From the NCBI RefSeq assembly GCF_004339565.1, contig NZ_SMFZ01000002.1:2914001-2978000 (forward strand): 64,000 bases of DNA, in the 5' to 3' direction. Shown here piece by piece: positions 7,726 through 16,274 of the stretch. Position 1 is the first letter of the stretch. Each line of letters begins with the position of its first letter. The translations under genes and the position numbers were made by a program. Under the pieces are notes generated by a model that saw only the letters and a list, made by a program, of their open reading frames with translations, ran no database searches and was not told the DNA's origin. The stretch is from Pseudonocardia endophytica (GTDB lineage: Bacteria; Actinomycetota; Actinomycetes; Mycobacteriales; Pseudonocardiaceae).

Positions 7726-9507
7726 GTGCGCTCGCTGCTGCTCTCCCGTCGTGACCTGGACTTCCTGCTCCACGAGTGGCTCGACGTCGGGACGCTGACC
7801 GCGCGCGAGCGCTACGCCGAGCACGACCGCGCCACGTTCGACGACGTCCTGGACCTCGCCGAGCAGGTCGCGACCGAGCACTTCGCGCCGCACCGCAAGC
7901 TCTCCGACTCGTCCGAGCCGACGTTCGACGGCGAGTCGGTGACGTTGCCGGACGAGGTGCACGCCGCCCTGGAGGTGTTCGGACAGACCGGGATCGTCGG
8001 CGCCGCGCTCGACTCGCGGGTCGGCGGGATGCAGCTGCCCGCCGTCGTCGCACAGGCGTGCTTCGCGTGGTTCCACGCGGCGAACATCGGCACCGCGGCC
8101 TACCCGTTCCTCACGATCGCGGCCGCGAACCTGCTGCTCACGCACGGCAGCCGCGAGCAGGTCGACACGTGGGTCCGGCCGATGGTGGAGGGCCGCTACT
8201 TCGGCACGATGTGCCTGTCCGAGCCGCAGGCCGGTTCGTCGCTGGCCGACGTCACCACCCGCGCCGAGCCCCGCGACGACGGAACGTACCGGCTGCACGG
8301 CACCAAGATGTGGATCTCCGGTGGCGACCACGAGCTGTCCGACAACATCGTCCACCTGGTGCTGGCCAGGATCCCCGGCTCACCGGCGGGCACGAAGGGG
8401 ATCTCGCTGTTCGTCGTACCGCGGTGGCTGGAGAACGGCGAGCGCAACGACGTCGTGCTGGCCGGCCTGAACCACAAGATGGGCTATCGCGGCACGGTCA
8501 ACACGCTGCTGAACTTCGGCGAGGGCAAGCACGCGCCGGGCGGCGAGGCGGGCGCCGTCGGGTACAGGGTGGGGGAGCCGGACACCGGGCTCGCGTCGAT
8601 GTTCCACATGATGAACGAGGCGCGCGTCGGCGTCGGGGCGGGTGCGACGGCGCTCGGCTACGCCGGGTACCTGCACGCGCTGGACTACGCCCGCACCCGG
8701 CCGCAGGGGCGCCCCGCCGGCGCCAAGGACCCGTCGTCGCCGCAGGTGCCGATCATCGAGCACGCCGACGTGCGCCGGATGCTGCTCGCGTCGAAGTCCT
8801 ACGTGGAGGGTGCACTCGCGCTGAACCTGTACTGCGGCAAGCTCCTCGACGACGAGCGCACCGCCCCGGACGCCGGGGACCGGGCCCGCGCGCACCTGCT
8901 GCTGGAGATGCTCACGCCGATCGCGAAGAGCTGGCCGTCGCAGTGGTGCCTGCGCGCCAACGACCTCGCGATCCAGATCCACGGCGGTTACGGCTACACG
9001 CGCGAGTACGACGTCGAGCAGCTCTACCGGGACAACCGGCTCAACGCCATCCACGAGGGCACGCACGGCATCCAGGGCCTGGACCTGTTGGGGCGCAAGG
9101 TCGTCATGTCCGGCGGCGCGGGGCTCGAGCTGCTCGTGTCCACTCTTTCCCGGACGGTGCAGGCGGCGCGCAAGGCCGGCGGTGAGGCGGCCGAGCACGC
9201 GGAGGGTCTCGACGCGGCCGTCCGCCGTGTCGCCGAGGTGACCGAGACACTCCGGGGCGCGGGCGATCCGGCCGTGACGCTGGCGAACTCGTCGGTGTAC
9301 CTGGAGGCCGTCGGGCACGTGGTGGTCGCGTGGGTCTGGCTGGAGCAGCTGCTGGCCGTCGGGGACGCCGATGGCGCGTTCTACGACGGCAAGCGCGCCG
9401 CCGCCCGGTACTTCCACCGCTACGAGCTGCCCGCGGTGCACCCGCAGCTGGACCTGCTGGCCTCACTGGACCGCACGACCCTGGACGCACGCGACGACTG
9501 GTTCTAG
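7726..9507 (+). CDS. Long acyl-CoA dehydrogenase (DmdC-like, with C-terminal extension)
   Basis: At 593 residues it is much longer than classical FadE (about 390) and matches the AidB/DmdC-like architecture: an N-terminal extension, the FAD motif CLSEPQAGSSLADV, IHGGYGYTREYDVEQLYRD, the catalytic-type NAIHEGTHGIQGLDLLGRK, and then an about 130-residue helical C-terminal domain. Such enzymes oxidise short or sulfur-containing acyl-CoAs such as 3-methylmercaptopropionyl-CoA, though many members act on ordinary acyl-CoAs. Start GTG 7726 follows the MFS gene closely. The substrate is not determined by context. Confidence 0.87.
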   Translation: MRSLLLSRRDLDFLLHEWLDVGTLTARERYAEHDRATFDDVLDLAEQVATEHFAPHRKLSDSSEPTFDGESVTLPDEVHAALEVFGQTGIVGAALDSRVGGMQLPAVVAQACFAWFHAANIGTAAYPFLTIAAANLLLTHGSREQVDTWVRPMVEGRYFGTMCLSEPQAGSSLADVTTRAEPRDDGTYRLHGTKMWISGGDHELSDNIVHLVLARIPGSPAGTKGISLFVVPRWLENGERNDVVLAGLNHKMGYRGTVNTLLNFGEGKHAPGGEAGAVGYRVGEPDTGLASMFHMMNEARVGVGAGATALGYAGYLHALDYARTRPQGRPAGAKDPSSPQVPIIEHADVRRMLLASKSYVEGALALNLYCGKLLDDERTAPDAGDRARAHLLLEMLTPIAKSWPSQWCLRANDLAIQIHGGYGYTREYDVEQLYRDNRLNAIHEGTHGIQGLDLLGRKVVMSGGAGLELLVSTLSRTVQAARKAGGEAAEHAEGLDAAVRRVAEVTETLRGAGDPAVTLANSSVYLEAVGHVVVAWVWLEQLLAVGDADGAFYDGKRAAARYFHRYELPAVHPQLDLLASLDRTTLDARDDWF

Positions 9508-9509
9508 GC

Positions 9510-9579
9510 ACCTCGCAGGGGATCACCGGACCTCGCAGGTCGCGCAGGACCTGCGACGTGGGGTGGCAGCCTGCGAGGT
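9510..9579. repeat. Cluster of acctcgcagg repeats between two genes
   Basis: acctcgcagg occurs at 9510-9519 and 9530-9539, and its exact inverse at 9570-9579, with a half-matching acctgcga in between. The outer copies can pair into a hairpin just upstream of the SDR start codon, so the element could be an operator, an attenuator or a terminator of the preceding gene. Confidence 0.6.
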
Positions 9580-9591
9580 CGGGAGGTACGC

Positions 9592-10335
9592 ATGATCGAT
9601 TTCCAGCTGGCCGGACGGGTTGCCGTCGTGACCGGCGGCGCATCCGGGATCGGGCTCGAGTGCGCCAGGGCGCTGGCCGGGTCCGGTGCGCGCGTCTCGG
9701 TGTGGGATCTCGACGCGGACGCGGTCGAACGGGTCGCCGACGAGGTCGGAGGGCACGGTGCCGTCGTCGACGTCCGGGACGTGTCCGCCGTGGACGCCGC
9801 GACCGACGAGGTGCTGCGCGAGCTGGGCGGCCTCGACGTCGCCGTGCTGAACGCGGGGGTCGCGAGCTCGCCGACGCCGACCGGCGACATCGACGACGAG
9901 GACTGGCGCCGCGTGCTGGGCATCAACCTGGACGGCGTGTTCCACACGATGCGGGCCTCGGTCCGGGCGATGCGGGACACCGGGGGCGGCTCGGTGGTGA
10001 CGATCGCGTCGGTGCTGGGGCAGGTCGCGTCGCCGAACAGCGCGTCGTACGTGGCGGCCAAGCACGGCGTGGTCGGGCTGGTGCAGGCCGCGGCCTGGGA
10101 GCACGCCGCGGACGGGATCCGGGTGAACGCCGTGGGTCCCGGGTACATCGACACGCCGCTGCTGGCGAGCCGCCTCGACGACGCGGCCCGGACCGAGATC
10201 GCCGCCCGCCACGCGCCGGGAAGGCTCGGCCGTCCCGAGGAGGTGGCCGCCGTGGTCGCGTTCCTCGCCTCGGACGCCGCGTCGTTCGTGACCGGCGCCT
10301 ACTACCCGGTCGACGGCGGCTACCTGGCCCGCTGA
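9592..10335 (+). CDS. Short-chain dehydrogenase/reductase
   Basis: A 247-residue classical SDR. Cofactor motif TGGASGIG (residues about 13-20), Asp after beta-2 (WDLDAD) suggesting NAD preference, NAG motif (LNAGVAS), catalytic Ser in SVLGQVAS, YVAAKHG as the YxxxK pair, and a C-terminal dinucleotide-domain ending VDGGYLAR. It resembles FabG/3-oxoacyl-ACP reductase-type enzymes. The substrate is unknown. A GGGAGGT Shine-Dalgarno sequence precedes ATG 9592. Confidence 0.88.
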   Translation: MIDFQLAGRVAVVTGGASGIGLECARALAGSGARVSVWDLDADAVERVADEVGGHGAVVDVRDVSAVDAATDEVLRELGGLDVAVLNAGVASSPTPTGDIDDEDWRRVLGINLDGVFHTMRASVRAMRDTGGGSVVTIASVLGQVASPNSASYVAAKHGVVGLVQAAAWEHAADGIRVNAVGPGYIDTPLLASRLDDAARTEIAARHAPGRLGRPEEVAAVVAFLASDAASFVTGAYYPVDGGYLAR

Positions 10336-10481
10336 CCTGCCTCGCCATGATCGGTGGAACCGGCACGGATAAGCCACTGGTGGCGCGTTCCGACCACTCC
10401 CGCTGATCATGCCTGTCCCGCTGGCCGTGGGCCCCCGGCCGCCGAGGACGCCGAGGACGCGGAGCCGGTGTCCGCCGGACG

Positions 10482-11381
10482 CTAGGCCGAACGGCTCGCG
10501 TCGACGATCCGGCTCAGGCCGGCCATCGCGCCCAGGTCGTCGTCGAAGGGACGGCCGAGCTCCGCCCCGAGCTCGGCCACCTGGCGTGGGCGCACGGTCC
10601 ACCCGGCCGCGGTGAGCCGGTCCACGACGTCGACGCGCGGCTCGGTGTTCCACAGCTCGCGCAGCTCGGTGCCCATGGCGGCACCGAGCTCGCGGACCTC
10701 GGGACGGCCGACGAACTCGTCGGCGTGATCCAGCGCGATCGCCTCGATCGCCATCCGGCTGCCCGGCGCGGACAGCGCGTCGACGTCGACGAACAGGTCG
10801 GCCTCGGCCTGCGCCGGGAGATAGGGGAGCAGGCCTTCGACCAGCCACGCCGTCGGTGTCGACGGGTCGAACCCGGCCTCGCGCAGCGCCGAGCCCCAGT
10901 CGTCGCGCAGATCGACCGGCACGGTGCGCCGACGGCAGGCCGGCCGGGCACCGGACACGTCGAGCACCCGCTGCTTGAACTCGATCACCGGCGGCTGGTC
11001 GACCTCGTAGAGCGTGGTCCCGGCGGGCCAGGCCACCCGGAACGCGCGGGCGTCCAGGCCGGCCGCGAGCACGACGACCTGGCGGATGCCGTCCGTGACG
11101 GCGCGCAGCAACAGGTCGTCGAGCACCCGGGACCGCACGGCCATCATGTCGACCAGCGCCGTCCATGCCGCGCCGGAGCCGTCGGTGCCGGTCGGCATCG
11201 GGTGGCCGGACGCGCGGACGAAATCGTTCGCGAACCGGTCCCGGACCAGCGCCTCACGGCGCTCGGACTCGGCGGCCCGTGCCGCGGCCACGGCGAGCGC
11301 CGTGAGACCGACGCTCTCCGTGATGTCCCACTGGCCCGGGACCGAGTTCCCGCCGGCCGGGGTGTGCCCGGTGGTCGTCAT
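10482..11381 (-). CDS. SAM-dependent methyltransferase, mycobacterial LCM-like family
   Basis: A 299-residue protein of the leucine-carboxyl-methyltransferase-like family abundant in mycobacteria (TIGR00027 type). Visible are the N-terminal ESVGLTALAVAAARAAES segment, the AAGLDARAFRV glycine loop that binds SAM, the YEVDQPPVIEFK acidic strand and the WLVEGLLPYLP motif. The ATG at 11381 is chosen over the longer frame because a GGAGG sits six bases upstream. Substrates of these enzymes are mostly unknown. It converges with the SDR gene and is followed upstream by a small conserved gene. Confidence 0.85.
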   Translation of the reverse strand: MTTTGHTPAGGNSVPGQWDITESVGLTALAVAAARAAESERREALVRDRFANDFVRASGHPMPTGTDGSGAAWTALVDMMAVRSRVLDDLLLRAVTDGIRQVVVLAAGLDARAFRVAWPAGTTLYEVDQPPVIEFKQRVLDVSGARPACRRRTVPVDLRDDWGSALREAGFDPSTPTAWLVEGLLPYLPAQAEADLFVDVDALSAPGSRMAIEAIALDHADEFVGRPEVRELGAAMGTELRELWNTEPRVDVVDRLTAAGWTVRPRQVAELGAELGRPFDDDLGAMAGLSRIVDASRSA

Positions 11382-11438
11382 GCACCGCCTCCAGATCGTG
11401 AGCATCGCTCAAGATTCAGTGTTGCAGTGCGAAACCGA

Positions 11439-11792
11439 TCATGCCCGGCGGAGCGTCCCGTCCACCGGGACGTCGAGCGCGAACACCGTGCCGTACTCGA
11501 CGTCCGCACCGAAGTCGACGCTCGCGACCCGCAGCACCGACGGGTCCGCCTCGACGATCCGCACCACGATCGGCTCCGGACGCCCGGGCCGTTCCAGCAG
11601 CCACCGGTCGGCGAGGTGGCTCAGGCCGACCTCGTCCAGCCGTCGCTCGGCGTCGTCCCGGTCCAACGCGTCGTCGACCGCGAGGCCGAACACGGTGACC
11701 GGGGTCCAGGTCTGGCCGTCCCCGGGCACCAGGTAGCCGACCAGCTCGCCGTCGGAGGCGCGCCGGTGGCCCTGCCACTCGGTGGGAATCAT
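11439..11792 (-). CDS. Conserved hypothetical protein, 117 aa
   Basis: A soluble 117-residue protein that starts MIPTEWQGHRRASDGELVGYL and ends with an acidic beta-rich half (VEADPSVLRVASVDFGADVEYG). There are no Cys, membrane segments or recognisable catalytic motifs. Similar-looking small proteins occur in Pseudonocardiales and Mycobacteriales genomes. It lies on the same strand as the methyltransferase gene with a 57-bp gap and may be transcribed with it. No function is proposed. Confidence 0.65.
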   Translation of the reverse strand: MIPTEWQGHRRASDGELVGYLVPGDGQTWTPVTVFGLAVDDALDRDDAERRLDEVGLSHLADRWLLERPGRPEPIVVRIVEADPSVLRVASVDFGADVEYGTVFALDVPVDGTLRRA

Positions 11793-12051
11793 GGTCGGGA
11801 ACGGTAGGTCGGCCCCGACCGGCCCGACGACCGGTTTTCGGACCGCCCGGCGCGGCCGGCGCGCTGCCGGCGCGACGGCGTTCGACGAGCACGCTCCCTC
11901 GTTCGCGGCCGGGTGGGACGCGCTGCGCCCGTCCGCACGCCGGACGAGCCCGGAGGCGCCGGCCGGGGCCGAAACGGCCGGCGACCCGTCGGCGGCGGAT
12001 CGACGGGGCGCTGACGACGGCGCACGACGCCGTGAGCTGACGCGCCGCGGG

Positions 12052-12621
12052 TCAGCGGTTCGCGGCCGTGCGGACGAGGTCGGCCGCGAGGTCGCGCGCG
12101 CGGACCAGGCCGGTGCCGTCGCGGTCGATCCCGCGCTGTGCCGCCGCCCCTTCCAGGAGCAGGAAGAGGTGCTCGGCCAGGGCGCCGTCGTCGTCGGGAA
12201 CGTCCTCGGCGACCAGCCGCGCGATCTCGGCGCGGACGGCCCCCTTGTGCTCGCGGATCACCGCGGTACCCGGGTGGTCGTGGCCGAGCTCGGCCGCGCC
12301 GCGCTGGAACGCGCACCCGTGGTCGAGCCGGAGCTGCGGATGATCGCGGTAGGCGTCGAACACGACGAGGACCCGCGGTGACGGCGCGCCGTCCAGGCGC
12401 TCGGCCAGGTACTCCCACCACACGGCGTGCCGGTGGTTCAGGTACGCGGCGACCAGGTCGGCTTTCGAGCCGAAGCAGTCGTACAGCGTCTTCTTCGTGA
12501 CGCCCGCCGCCTCGGCGATCCCGGCGACCCCGACCGCGGTGATCCCGTCGGCGTAGAACAGCGCGGACGCGGCCGCGAGCAGGCGCCGTCCGGCGTCGGT
12601 GGCGGGGGTCGTCGTCTCCAT
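12052..12621 (-). CDS. TetR family regulator
   Basis: A 189-residue TetR regulator with an N-terminal helix-turn-helix (GITAVGVAGIAEAAGVTKKTLYDCFGSKADL, cited in part: VAGIAEAAGVTKKTLYDCF at about 31-49) and a diverged ligand-binding domain. It is divergently oriented from the zinc/quinone-type alcohol dehydrogenase gene. The 76-bp gap holds two palindromic accgnycggt sites, so it most likely represses both itself and the dehydrogenase-HAD-oxidoreductase operon. The inducer is unknown; a reactive carbonyl or quinone would fit the target. Confidence 0.87.
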   Translation of the reverse strand: METTTPATDAGRRLLAAASALFYADGITAVGVAGIAEAAGVTKKTLYDCFGSKADLVAAYLNHRHAVWWEYLAERLDGAPSPRVLVVFDAYRDHPQLRLDHGCAFQRGAAELGHDHPGTAVIREHKGAVRAEIARLVAEDVPDDDGALAEHLFLLLEGAAAQRGIDRDGTGLVRARDLAADLVRTAANR

Positions 12622-12631
12622 GACTCGACAC

Positions 12632-12684
12632 TATACCGACCGGTGGGTTACCTTTGCCGTCGTAGCAGTAAACCGATCGGTATA
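12632..12684. promoter_or_regulatory. Paired TetR operator in divergent promoter
   Basis: tataccgaccggt (12632-12644) and accgatcggtata (12672-12684) are near-perfect inverted copies. Each contains a palindromic accg(a)cggt core. They occupy the short gap between divergently transcribed tetR and the dehydrogenase gene, a classic arrangement for autoregulation. Confidence 0.7.
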
Positions 12685-12697
12685 CCTTGGAGGGATC

Positions 12698-13705
12698 ATG
12701 AAGGCCGTACTGCTGACCCGGTTCGGCGGGCCGGACGTGCTCGAGTACCGCGACGACGTGCCGGACCCGGTGCCGGGACCCGGCGAGGTCCGGATCCGGG
12801 TGCGGGCCGCGTCGCTGAACAACACCGACGTGTGGACCCGCGAGGGTGCCTACGGCTCCGCCGACGACCCGGACGCGTCGACCGGTTGGAAGCGCGGCGC
12901 GTTCGCGTTCCCGCGGATCCAGGGCGCCGACGTCGCCGGCGAGATCGACGCGGTCGGCGACGGTGTCGCGCCGGGCCGGGTGGGGGAGCGGGTGCTCGTC
13001 GACCCGATGATCTACGACGGCGGCGAGCGCGAGCTCGTCGACACCGACTACCTGGGCAGCGAGCGCGACGGCGGCTTCGCCGAGTTCGTGACCGTCCCGG
13101 CGTCGAACGCGCACGTGGTCGGCGGGGACCTGTCGTTCGCGGAGCTGGCGGCGCTGCCGACGGCCGCGACGACGGCGATGCGGATGCTCAACCGCGCCGC
13201 GGTGAAGGCGGGGGAGACGGTGCTCGTCACCGGCGCGTCCGGCGGTGTCGGGTCGGCGGCGGTGCAGATCGCCGTGGCGCGCGGGGCGACGGTGGTGGCG
13301 GTCGGGTCGTCCGCCAAGCACCCCGCACTCCGCGAGCTGGGTGCCTCGACCGTGCTCGGCAGGGACGACGCCGTCCCGGAGGTCGACGTCGTCGCCGACG
13401 TCGTGGGCGGACCGTCGTACGGGCGCCTGCTCGCCGCGCTGGCGCCGCTCGGCCGGTACGTGGTCGCCGGCGGCATCGCCGGGCCGGTCGTCGAGACCGA
13501 CCTGCGGACCGTCTACCTGCGTCAGCTCACGGTGATCGGCTCGTCGTTCGGCACGCACGAGGACTTCGCCGACGTCGTCGCGCTCGCCTCGAGCGGTGCG
13601 TTGCGTGCGCCGGTGGCCGGCACGTACCCGCTCGCCCGTCTGGCCGACGCGCAGGAGCGGTTCGCCTCGAAGGACTTCGTCGGGAAACTGGTGGTCGAGC
13701 CGTGA
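12698..13705 (+). CDS. Zinc-type alcohol dehydrogenase/quinone oxidoreductase
   Basis: A 335-residue MDR-superfamily reductase. GroES-like N-terminal domain (GGPDVLEYRDDVPDPVPGPGEV), followed by a Rossmann fold with GASGGVGSAAVQIA at about residues 180-193. The structural zinc cysteines are lacking, as in quinone reductases. ATG 12698 has a GGAGGG ribosome-binding site. It probably reduces quinones or unsaturated carbonyls with NADPH, and its expression is likely controlled by the divergent TetR. The stop overlaps the next gene's GTG start. Confidence 0.86.
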   Translation: MKAVLLTRFGGPDVLEYRDDVPDPVPGPGEVRIRVRAASLNNTDVWTREGAYGSADDPDASTGWKRGAFAFPRIQGADVAGEIDAVGDGVAPGRVGERVLVDPMIYDGGERELVDTDYLGSERDGGFAEFVTVPASNAHVVGGDLSFAELAALPTAATTAMRMLNRAAVKAGETVLVTGASGGVGSAAVQIAVARGATVVAVGSSAKHPALRELGASTVLGRDDAVPEVDVVADVVGGPSYGRLLAALAPLGRYVVAGGIAGPVVETDLRTVYLRQLTVIGSSFGTHEDFADVVALASSGALRAPVAGTYPLARLADAQERFASKDFVGKLVVEP

Positions 13706-14343
13706 CCGTGCGGGCACTGACGTTCGACGTGGTCGGGACGTTGATCGACTTCGAGACGGGGTTGCTGGACGCCGCGAGGCCGTCGTCGTCGCACGACTTC
13801 CTGGCCGCGTTCGGCGACGCCGAGGGTGAGCAGCAACGGCTCACCCCGGAGATGCCGTTCCCGGCCATGCTCGACCCGATCTCGGAGCGGCTCGGGCTGG
13901 CGTCGTCGCTGCGGTCGTCCGTCGTGGACTGGCCCGCGTTCGACGATGCCCCCGCGGCGCTGGCCGAGCTCGGGCGTCGCTACCGGCTCGTCGCGCTGAC
14001 GAACGCCGACCGGGCCGCGACCGCGGCGATGAGCAGCACGCTCGGCGACCCGTTCGACGACGTGGTCACGGCCGAGGACGTCGGGGTGAACAAGCCGGAC
14101 CAGCAGATGTTCGTGTGGTGTCTCGGCCGGTTGAGCGCGCACGGGATCGGGCGCGACGAGGTGCTGCACGTCGCGCAGAGCCAGTTCCACGACATCGCGA
14201 CGGCGACCCGGCTCGGCATCGCGACCTGCTGGGTCGAGCGACGCCGCGGACGATCCGGGAGCGGGGCGACGCCGCCGTCGTCGATCACGGAGCCGGACCT
14301 GCACGTCGGGACGCTCGCCGAACTCGCCGCCGCCCTGCGGTGA
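13702..14343 (+). CDS. HAD-superfamily hydrolase (haloacid dehalogenase-like)
   Basis: A 213-residue HAD enzyme. Motif I is FDVVGTLIDF, with the first Asp as nucleophile. Motif II is the Thr/Asn in VALTNAD. The Lys of motif III is in VNKPDQQMF. An acidic cluster lies near HVAQSQFHDI. The H-V-A-Q-S segment and small cap resemble type II 2-haloacid dehalogenases. Substrates could be haloacids or phosphate monoesters. It starts at a GTG overlapping the dehydrogenase stop and in turn overlaps the next gene, so the genes form one operon. Confidence 0.82.
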   Translation: MTVRALTFDVVGTLIDFETGLLDAARPSSSHDFLAAFGDAEGEQQRLTPEMPFPAMLDPISERLGLASSLRSSVVDWPAFDDAPAALAELGRRYRLVALTNADRAATAAMSSTLGDPFDDVVTAEDVGVNKPDQQMFVWCLGRLSAHGIGRDEVLHVAQSQFHDIATATRLGIATCWVERRRGRSGSGATPPSSITEPDLHVGTLAELAAALR

Positions 14344-14774
14344 CCGGGTCTACGCTCTGCGAGGTGGAGATCCCGCCCGAGCTGTGCGCCGTCGTCGAAT
14401 CCGGTCCGCTGGTGCACCTGACCACGATCAACGCCGACGGCAGCCCTCAGGTCAGCGTCGTCTGGACGGGCTTCGACGGCGACGATCTCGTGACCGCGCA
14501 CCTGCCGCGGCACCTGAAGGTCCGGAACATGGAGCGGGACCCGAGGGTGGTGCTGTCGTTCCTCGCGCCGCGCGAGGAGGGCGTGTTCCTCCAGCCGTAC
14601 GCGGTGCTCCGTGCGCGGGCGACGGTGGAGCCGAGCGACCGGGCGTGGGACGTCCTCGACCGTCTCGCCAAGGTCTACATGTCGCCGGACGCGACGTTCC
14701 CGGCACCGCGCGCCGACGGGTTCATCGTGCGCTACGGCGTGGAGAAGATCGGCGGCGTCGGGCACTGGGCGTGA
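14340..14774 (+). CDS. PNPOx/F420-type split-barrel oxidoreductase
   Basis: About 144 residues with the split-barrel flavin-fold pattern: GPLVHLTTINADGSPQVSVVW, a LPRHLKVRNMERDPRVVLSF block for cofactor phosphate binding, and FIVRYGVEKIGGVG at the end. These features match the PPOX-class F420-dependent family of actinomycetes rather than true PdxH. GTG 14340 (GTGA overlap with the HAD stop) is used, but GTG 14364 is an alternative. It probably reduces an F420- or FMN-dependent substrate; the physiological target is not visible. Confidence 0.78.
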   Translation: MTGSTLCEVEIPPELCAVVESGPLVHLTTINADGSPQVSVVWTGFDGDDLVTAHLPRHLKVRNMERDPRVVLSFLAPREEGVFLQPYAVLRARATVEPSDRAWDVLDRLAKVYMSPDATFPAPRADGFIVRYGVEKIGGVGHWA

Positions 14775-15403
14775 TCGGTGTCGCGGAACCCGGGCTCGAC
14801 GCCGGGAGTTCCTCCCGTGTGTCCCGGGTGCTGCGTGTCGCGATCATGGTCGTCGTCCTGGCGGCGCTCGTGCTGGTGGAGACGACGTCGCGGACCGGCG
14901 TGCTGTGGCGGCTGACGACGTTCACCTACCAGGTCAACGTGCTCGCCGCGGCGTACTACCTGTGGGCGCTGGTGTGCCCGAGGGCGGCGGCCCGGCCCGG
15001 CCTGCGCGGGGCCGTGGTGCTCTACGTCGTGGTCGCCGGTCTGGTGTGGAACCTGTTCCTGACCGGCATGAGCATGGGCTACTCGCCGGCGAACGTGCTG
15101 CTGCACGTCGTGATGCCGGTGCTCGCGCTGGCCGACTGGCTGCTCGTCGGGCGCACCCAGGGCGGGGTGCGGTGGTGGCAGCCGTTGGCGTGGCTCGCGT
15201 ACCCCGTCGTCTACCTCGGACTCGCGCTGCTCGTGCTCAACGAGGCCGGGCGGCGGGCGCCGTACTACTTCCTCGACCCCGGCTCCGTCGGCGGTGCGGC
15301 GGTGGCCGGGAACGTCGCGCTGCTCGCGCTCGCGTTCGCCGGGCTGGGGTACGTGATCTCCGGGCTCGGGCGGGCGTCCGTGGCGGTCCGCTCGCCCGTG
15401 TGA
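14771..15403 (+). CDS. Pr6Pr-type six-helix membrane protein
   Basis: A 210-residue protein with about six membrane helices. Characteristic polar residues inside the membrane are FTYQVNVLAAAYYLWAL, an LLHVVMPVLALADWLL helix with a His, and APYYFLD near the end, as in the FAR-17a/AIG1-like Pr6Pr family. Some eukaryotic relatives hydrolyse fatty-acid esters of hydroxy fatty acids using a Thr-His pair. Bacterial function is unproven. It starts at GTG 14771, overlapping the stop of the flavin protein gene. Confidence 0.72.
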   Translation: MIGVAEPGLDAGSSSRVSRVLRVAIMVVVLAALVLVETTSRTGVLWRLTTFTYQVNVLAAAYYLWALVCPRAAARPGLRGAVVLYVVVAGLVWNLFLTGMSMGYSPANVLLHVVMPVLALADWLLVGRTQGGVRWWQPLAWLAYPVVYLGLALLVLNEAGRRAPYYFLDPGSVGGAAVAGNVALLALAFAGLGYVISGLGRASVAVRSPV

Positions 15404-15406
15404 CGC

Positions 15407-15937
15407 TCAGAACGTCCAGCGGGTGGCGCCGCCCGGCTCGACCGTCGCGACGGCGCTCGCCGACCGGGTGGTCACGCGGTAGACCGACCACGGCGGCCCG
15501 CCTGCCGACGGTGCGCTGAACGGCGCGGTCAGGGCGGTGCCGGACTCGTCGACCTCGCACGGCCATCCGCCCTGCGCCCAGATCGCGGCCAGGCGCGCGA
15601 CGGTGGCGGGGTCGGTGACGATCCCGGCCGTGCCGTCGACGACGAGGTCGGCGTCGTGGATCGCGATCGCGAGCGTGCACCGCGGGTCACGGGCCAGGTT
15701 GCGGCCCTTGCGCGTGGTCCGGCCGGTCTGGAACCAGAAGCCGCCGTCGAGCCACAGCGCACCCACGGCGGTGACGTGCGGGGCGCCGTCGGGATCGAGG
15801 GTGGTGAGCCACGTGGTGTGCCGGTCGGGTCCGCCCGCCCCGGGAACCTGGTCGACGCCGGCCTCCAGAGTGCCGGTGATCGAGGACCAGTCGAGGGCGG
15901 GGAGCTCGTAGCGGTCGGCGAGATTGTGCGTGTCCAT
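15407..15937 (-). CDS. Pyridoxamine 5'-phosphate oxidase-family protein
   Basis: A 176-residue split-barrel flavoprotein. It has TTWLTTLDPDGAPHVTAVGALWLDGGFWFQTGRTTRKGRNLARDP-type architecture (key pieces GRTTRKGRNLARDPR for phosphate binding and IHDADLVVDG), then a small C-terminal subdomain ending GGATRWTF. The gene converges tail-to-tail with the Pr6Pr gene, only 3 bp apart. ATG 15937 lacks a good ribosome-binding site, and an upstream ATG (15970) is possible. The likely cofactor is FMN or F420; the substrate is unknown. Confidence 0.78.
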   Translation of the reverse strand: MDTHNLADRYELPALDWSSITGTLEAGVDQVPGAGGPDRHTTWLTTLDPDGAPHVTAVGALWLDGGFWFQTGRTTRKGRNLARDPRCTLAIAIHDADLVVDGTAGIVTDPATVARLAAIWAQGGWPCEVDESGTALTAPFSAPSAGGPPWSVYRVTTRSASAVATVEPGGATRWTF

Positions 15938-16101
15938 GGGAGGGAGACCCCGGCCGCGCCCGCGGCTCATCGGTCGTACCGGCGCCGGCCTCAGGGCCGA
16001 TCCCGATCGTTGTCCGAGACCGCGTCCCGGCCCGACCCGCCGACCCGGCGCCTCTGGACGACCGTGATCAGCCACAGCGGAGGGATACGGCCGCTCGTGG
16101 C

Positions 16102-16254
16102 CGCTCGACTCCGGACCCGCTGATCATCGGCAGGTGGTTCCCGTTCGTCCTCACCGACGAGCAGGCCGGGCCGCTCGACGTGTCGGCACCCGGCGGTTTC
16201 GAGGAGCACATGCCGGGCATCGCGACCTGGTTCCGCGAGCACCGCGCCCGCTGA
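16102..16254 (+). pseudogene. C-terminal remnant of a cupin-like protein
   Basis: One frame without a start codon encodes about 50 residues ending in DVSAPGGFEEHMPGIATWFREH and a stop at 16252. The SAPGGFEE pattern looks like the end of small cupin proteins, but the upstream barrel is missing. It fills most of the 337-bp gap between two oppositely oriented genes and appears to be a decayed gene end. Identification is tentative. Confidence 0.35.
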
Positions 16255-16274
16255 CGGCCGCCTACCGTGTCGGC

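Noticed and set aside
5881..8355. An 824-residue minus-strand frame opposite the amidohydrolase, MFS and dehydrogenase genes
   Set aside because: Shadow of three convincing plus-strand genes. No recognisable motifs.
10336..10481. catgatc/gatcatg inverted repeat between convergent genes
   Set aside because: Arms are only 7 bp and about 50 bp apart, too weak for a claim.
11793..12051. Possible small gene in the 259-bp gap before tetR
   Set aside because: No frame with a ribosome-binding site and non-shadow composition was visible. Only short GC palindromes are present.
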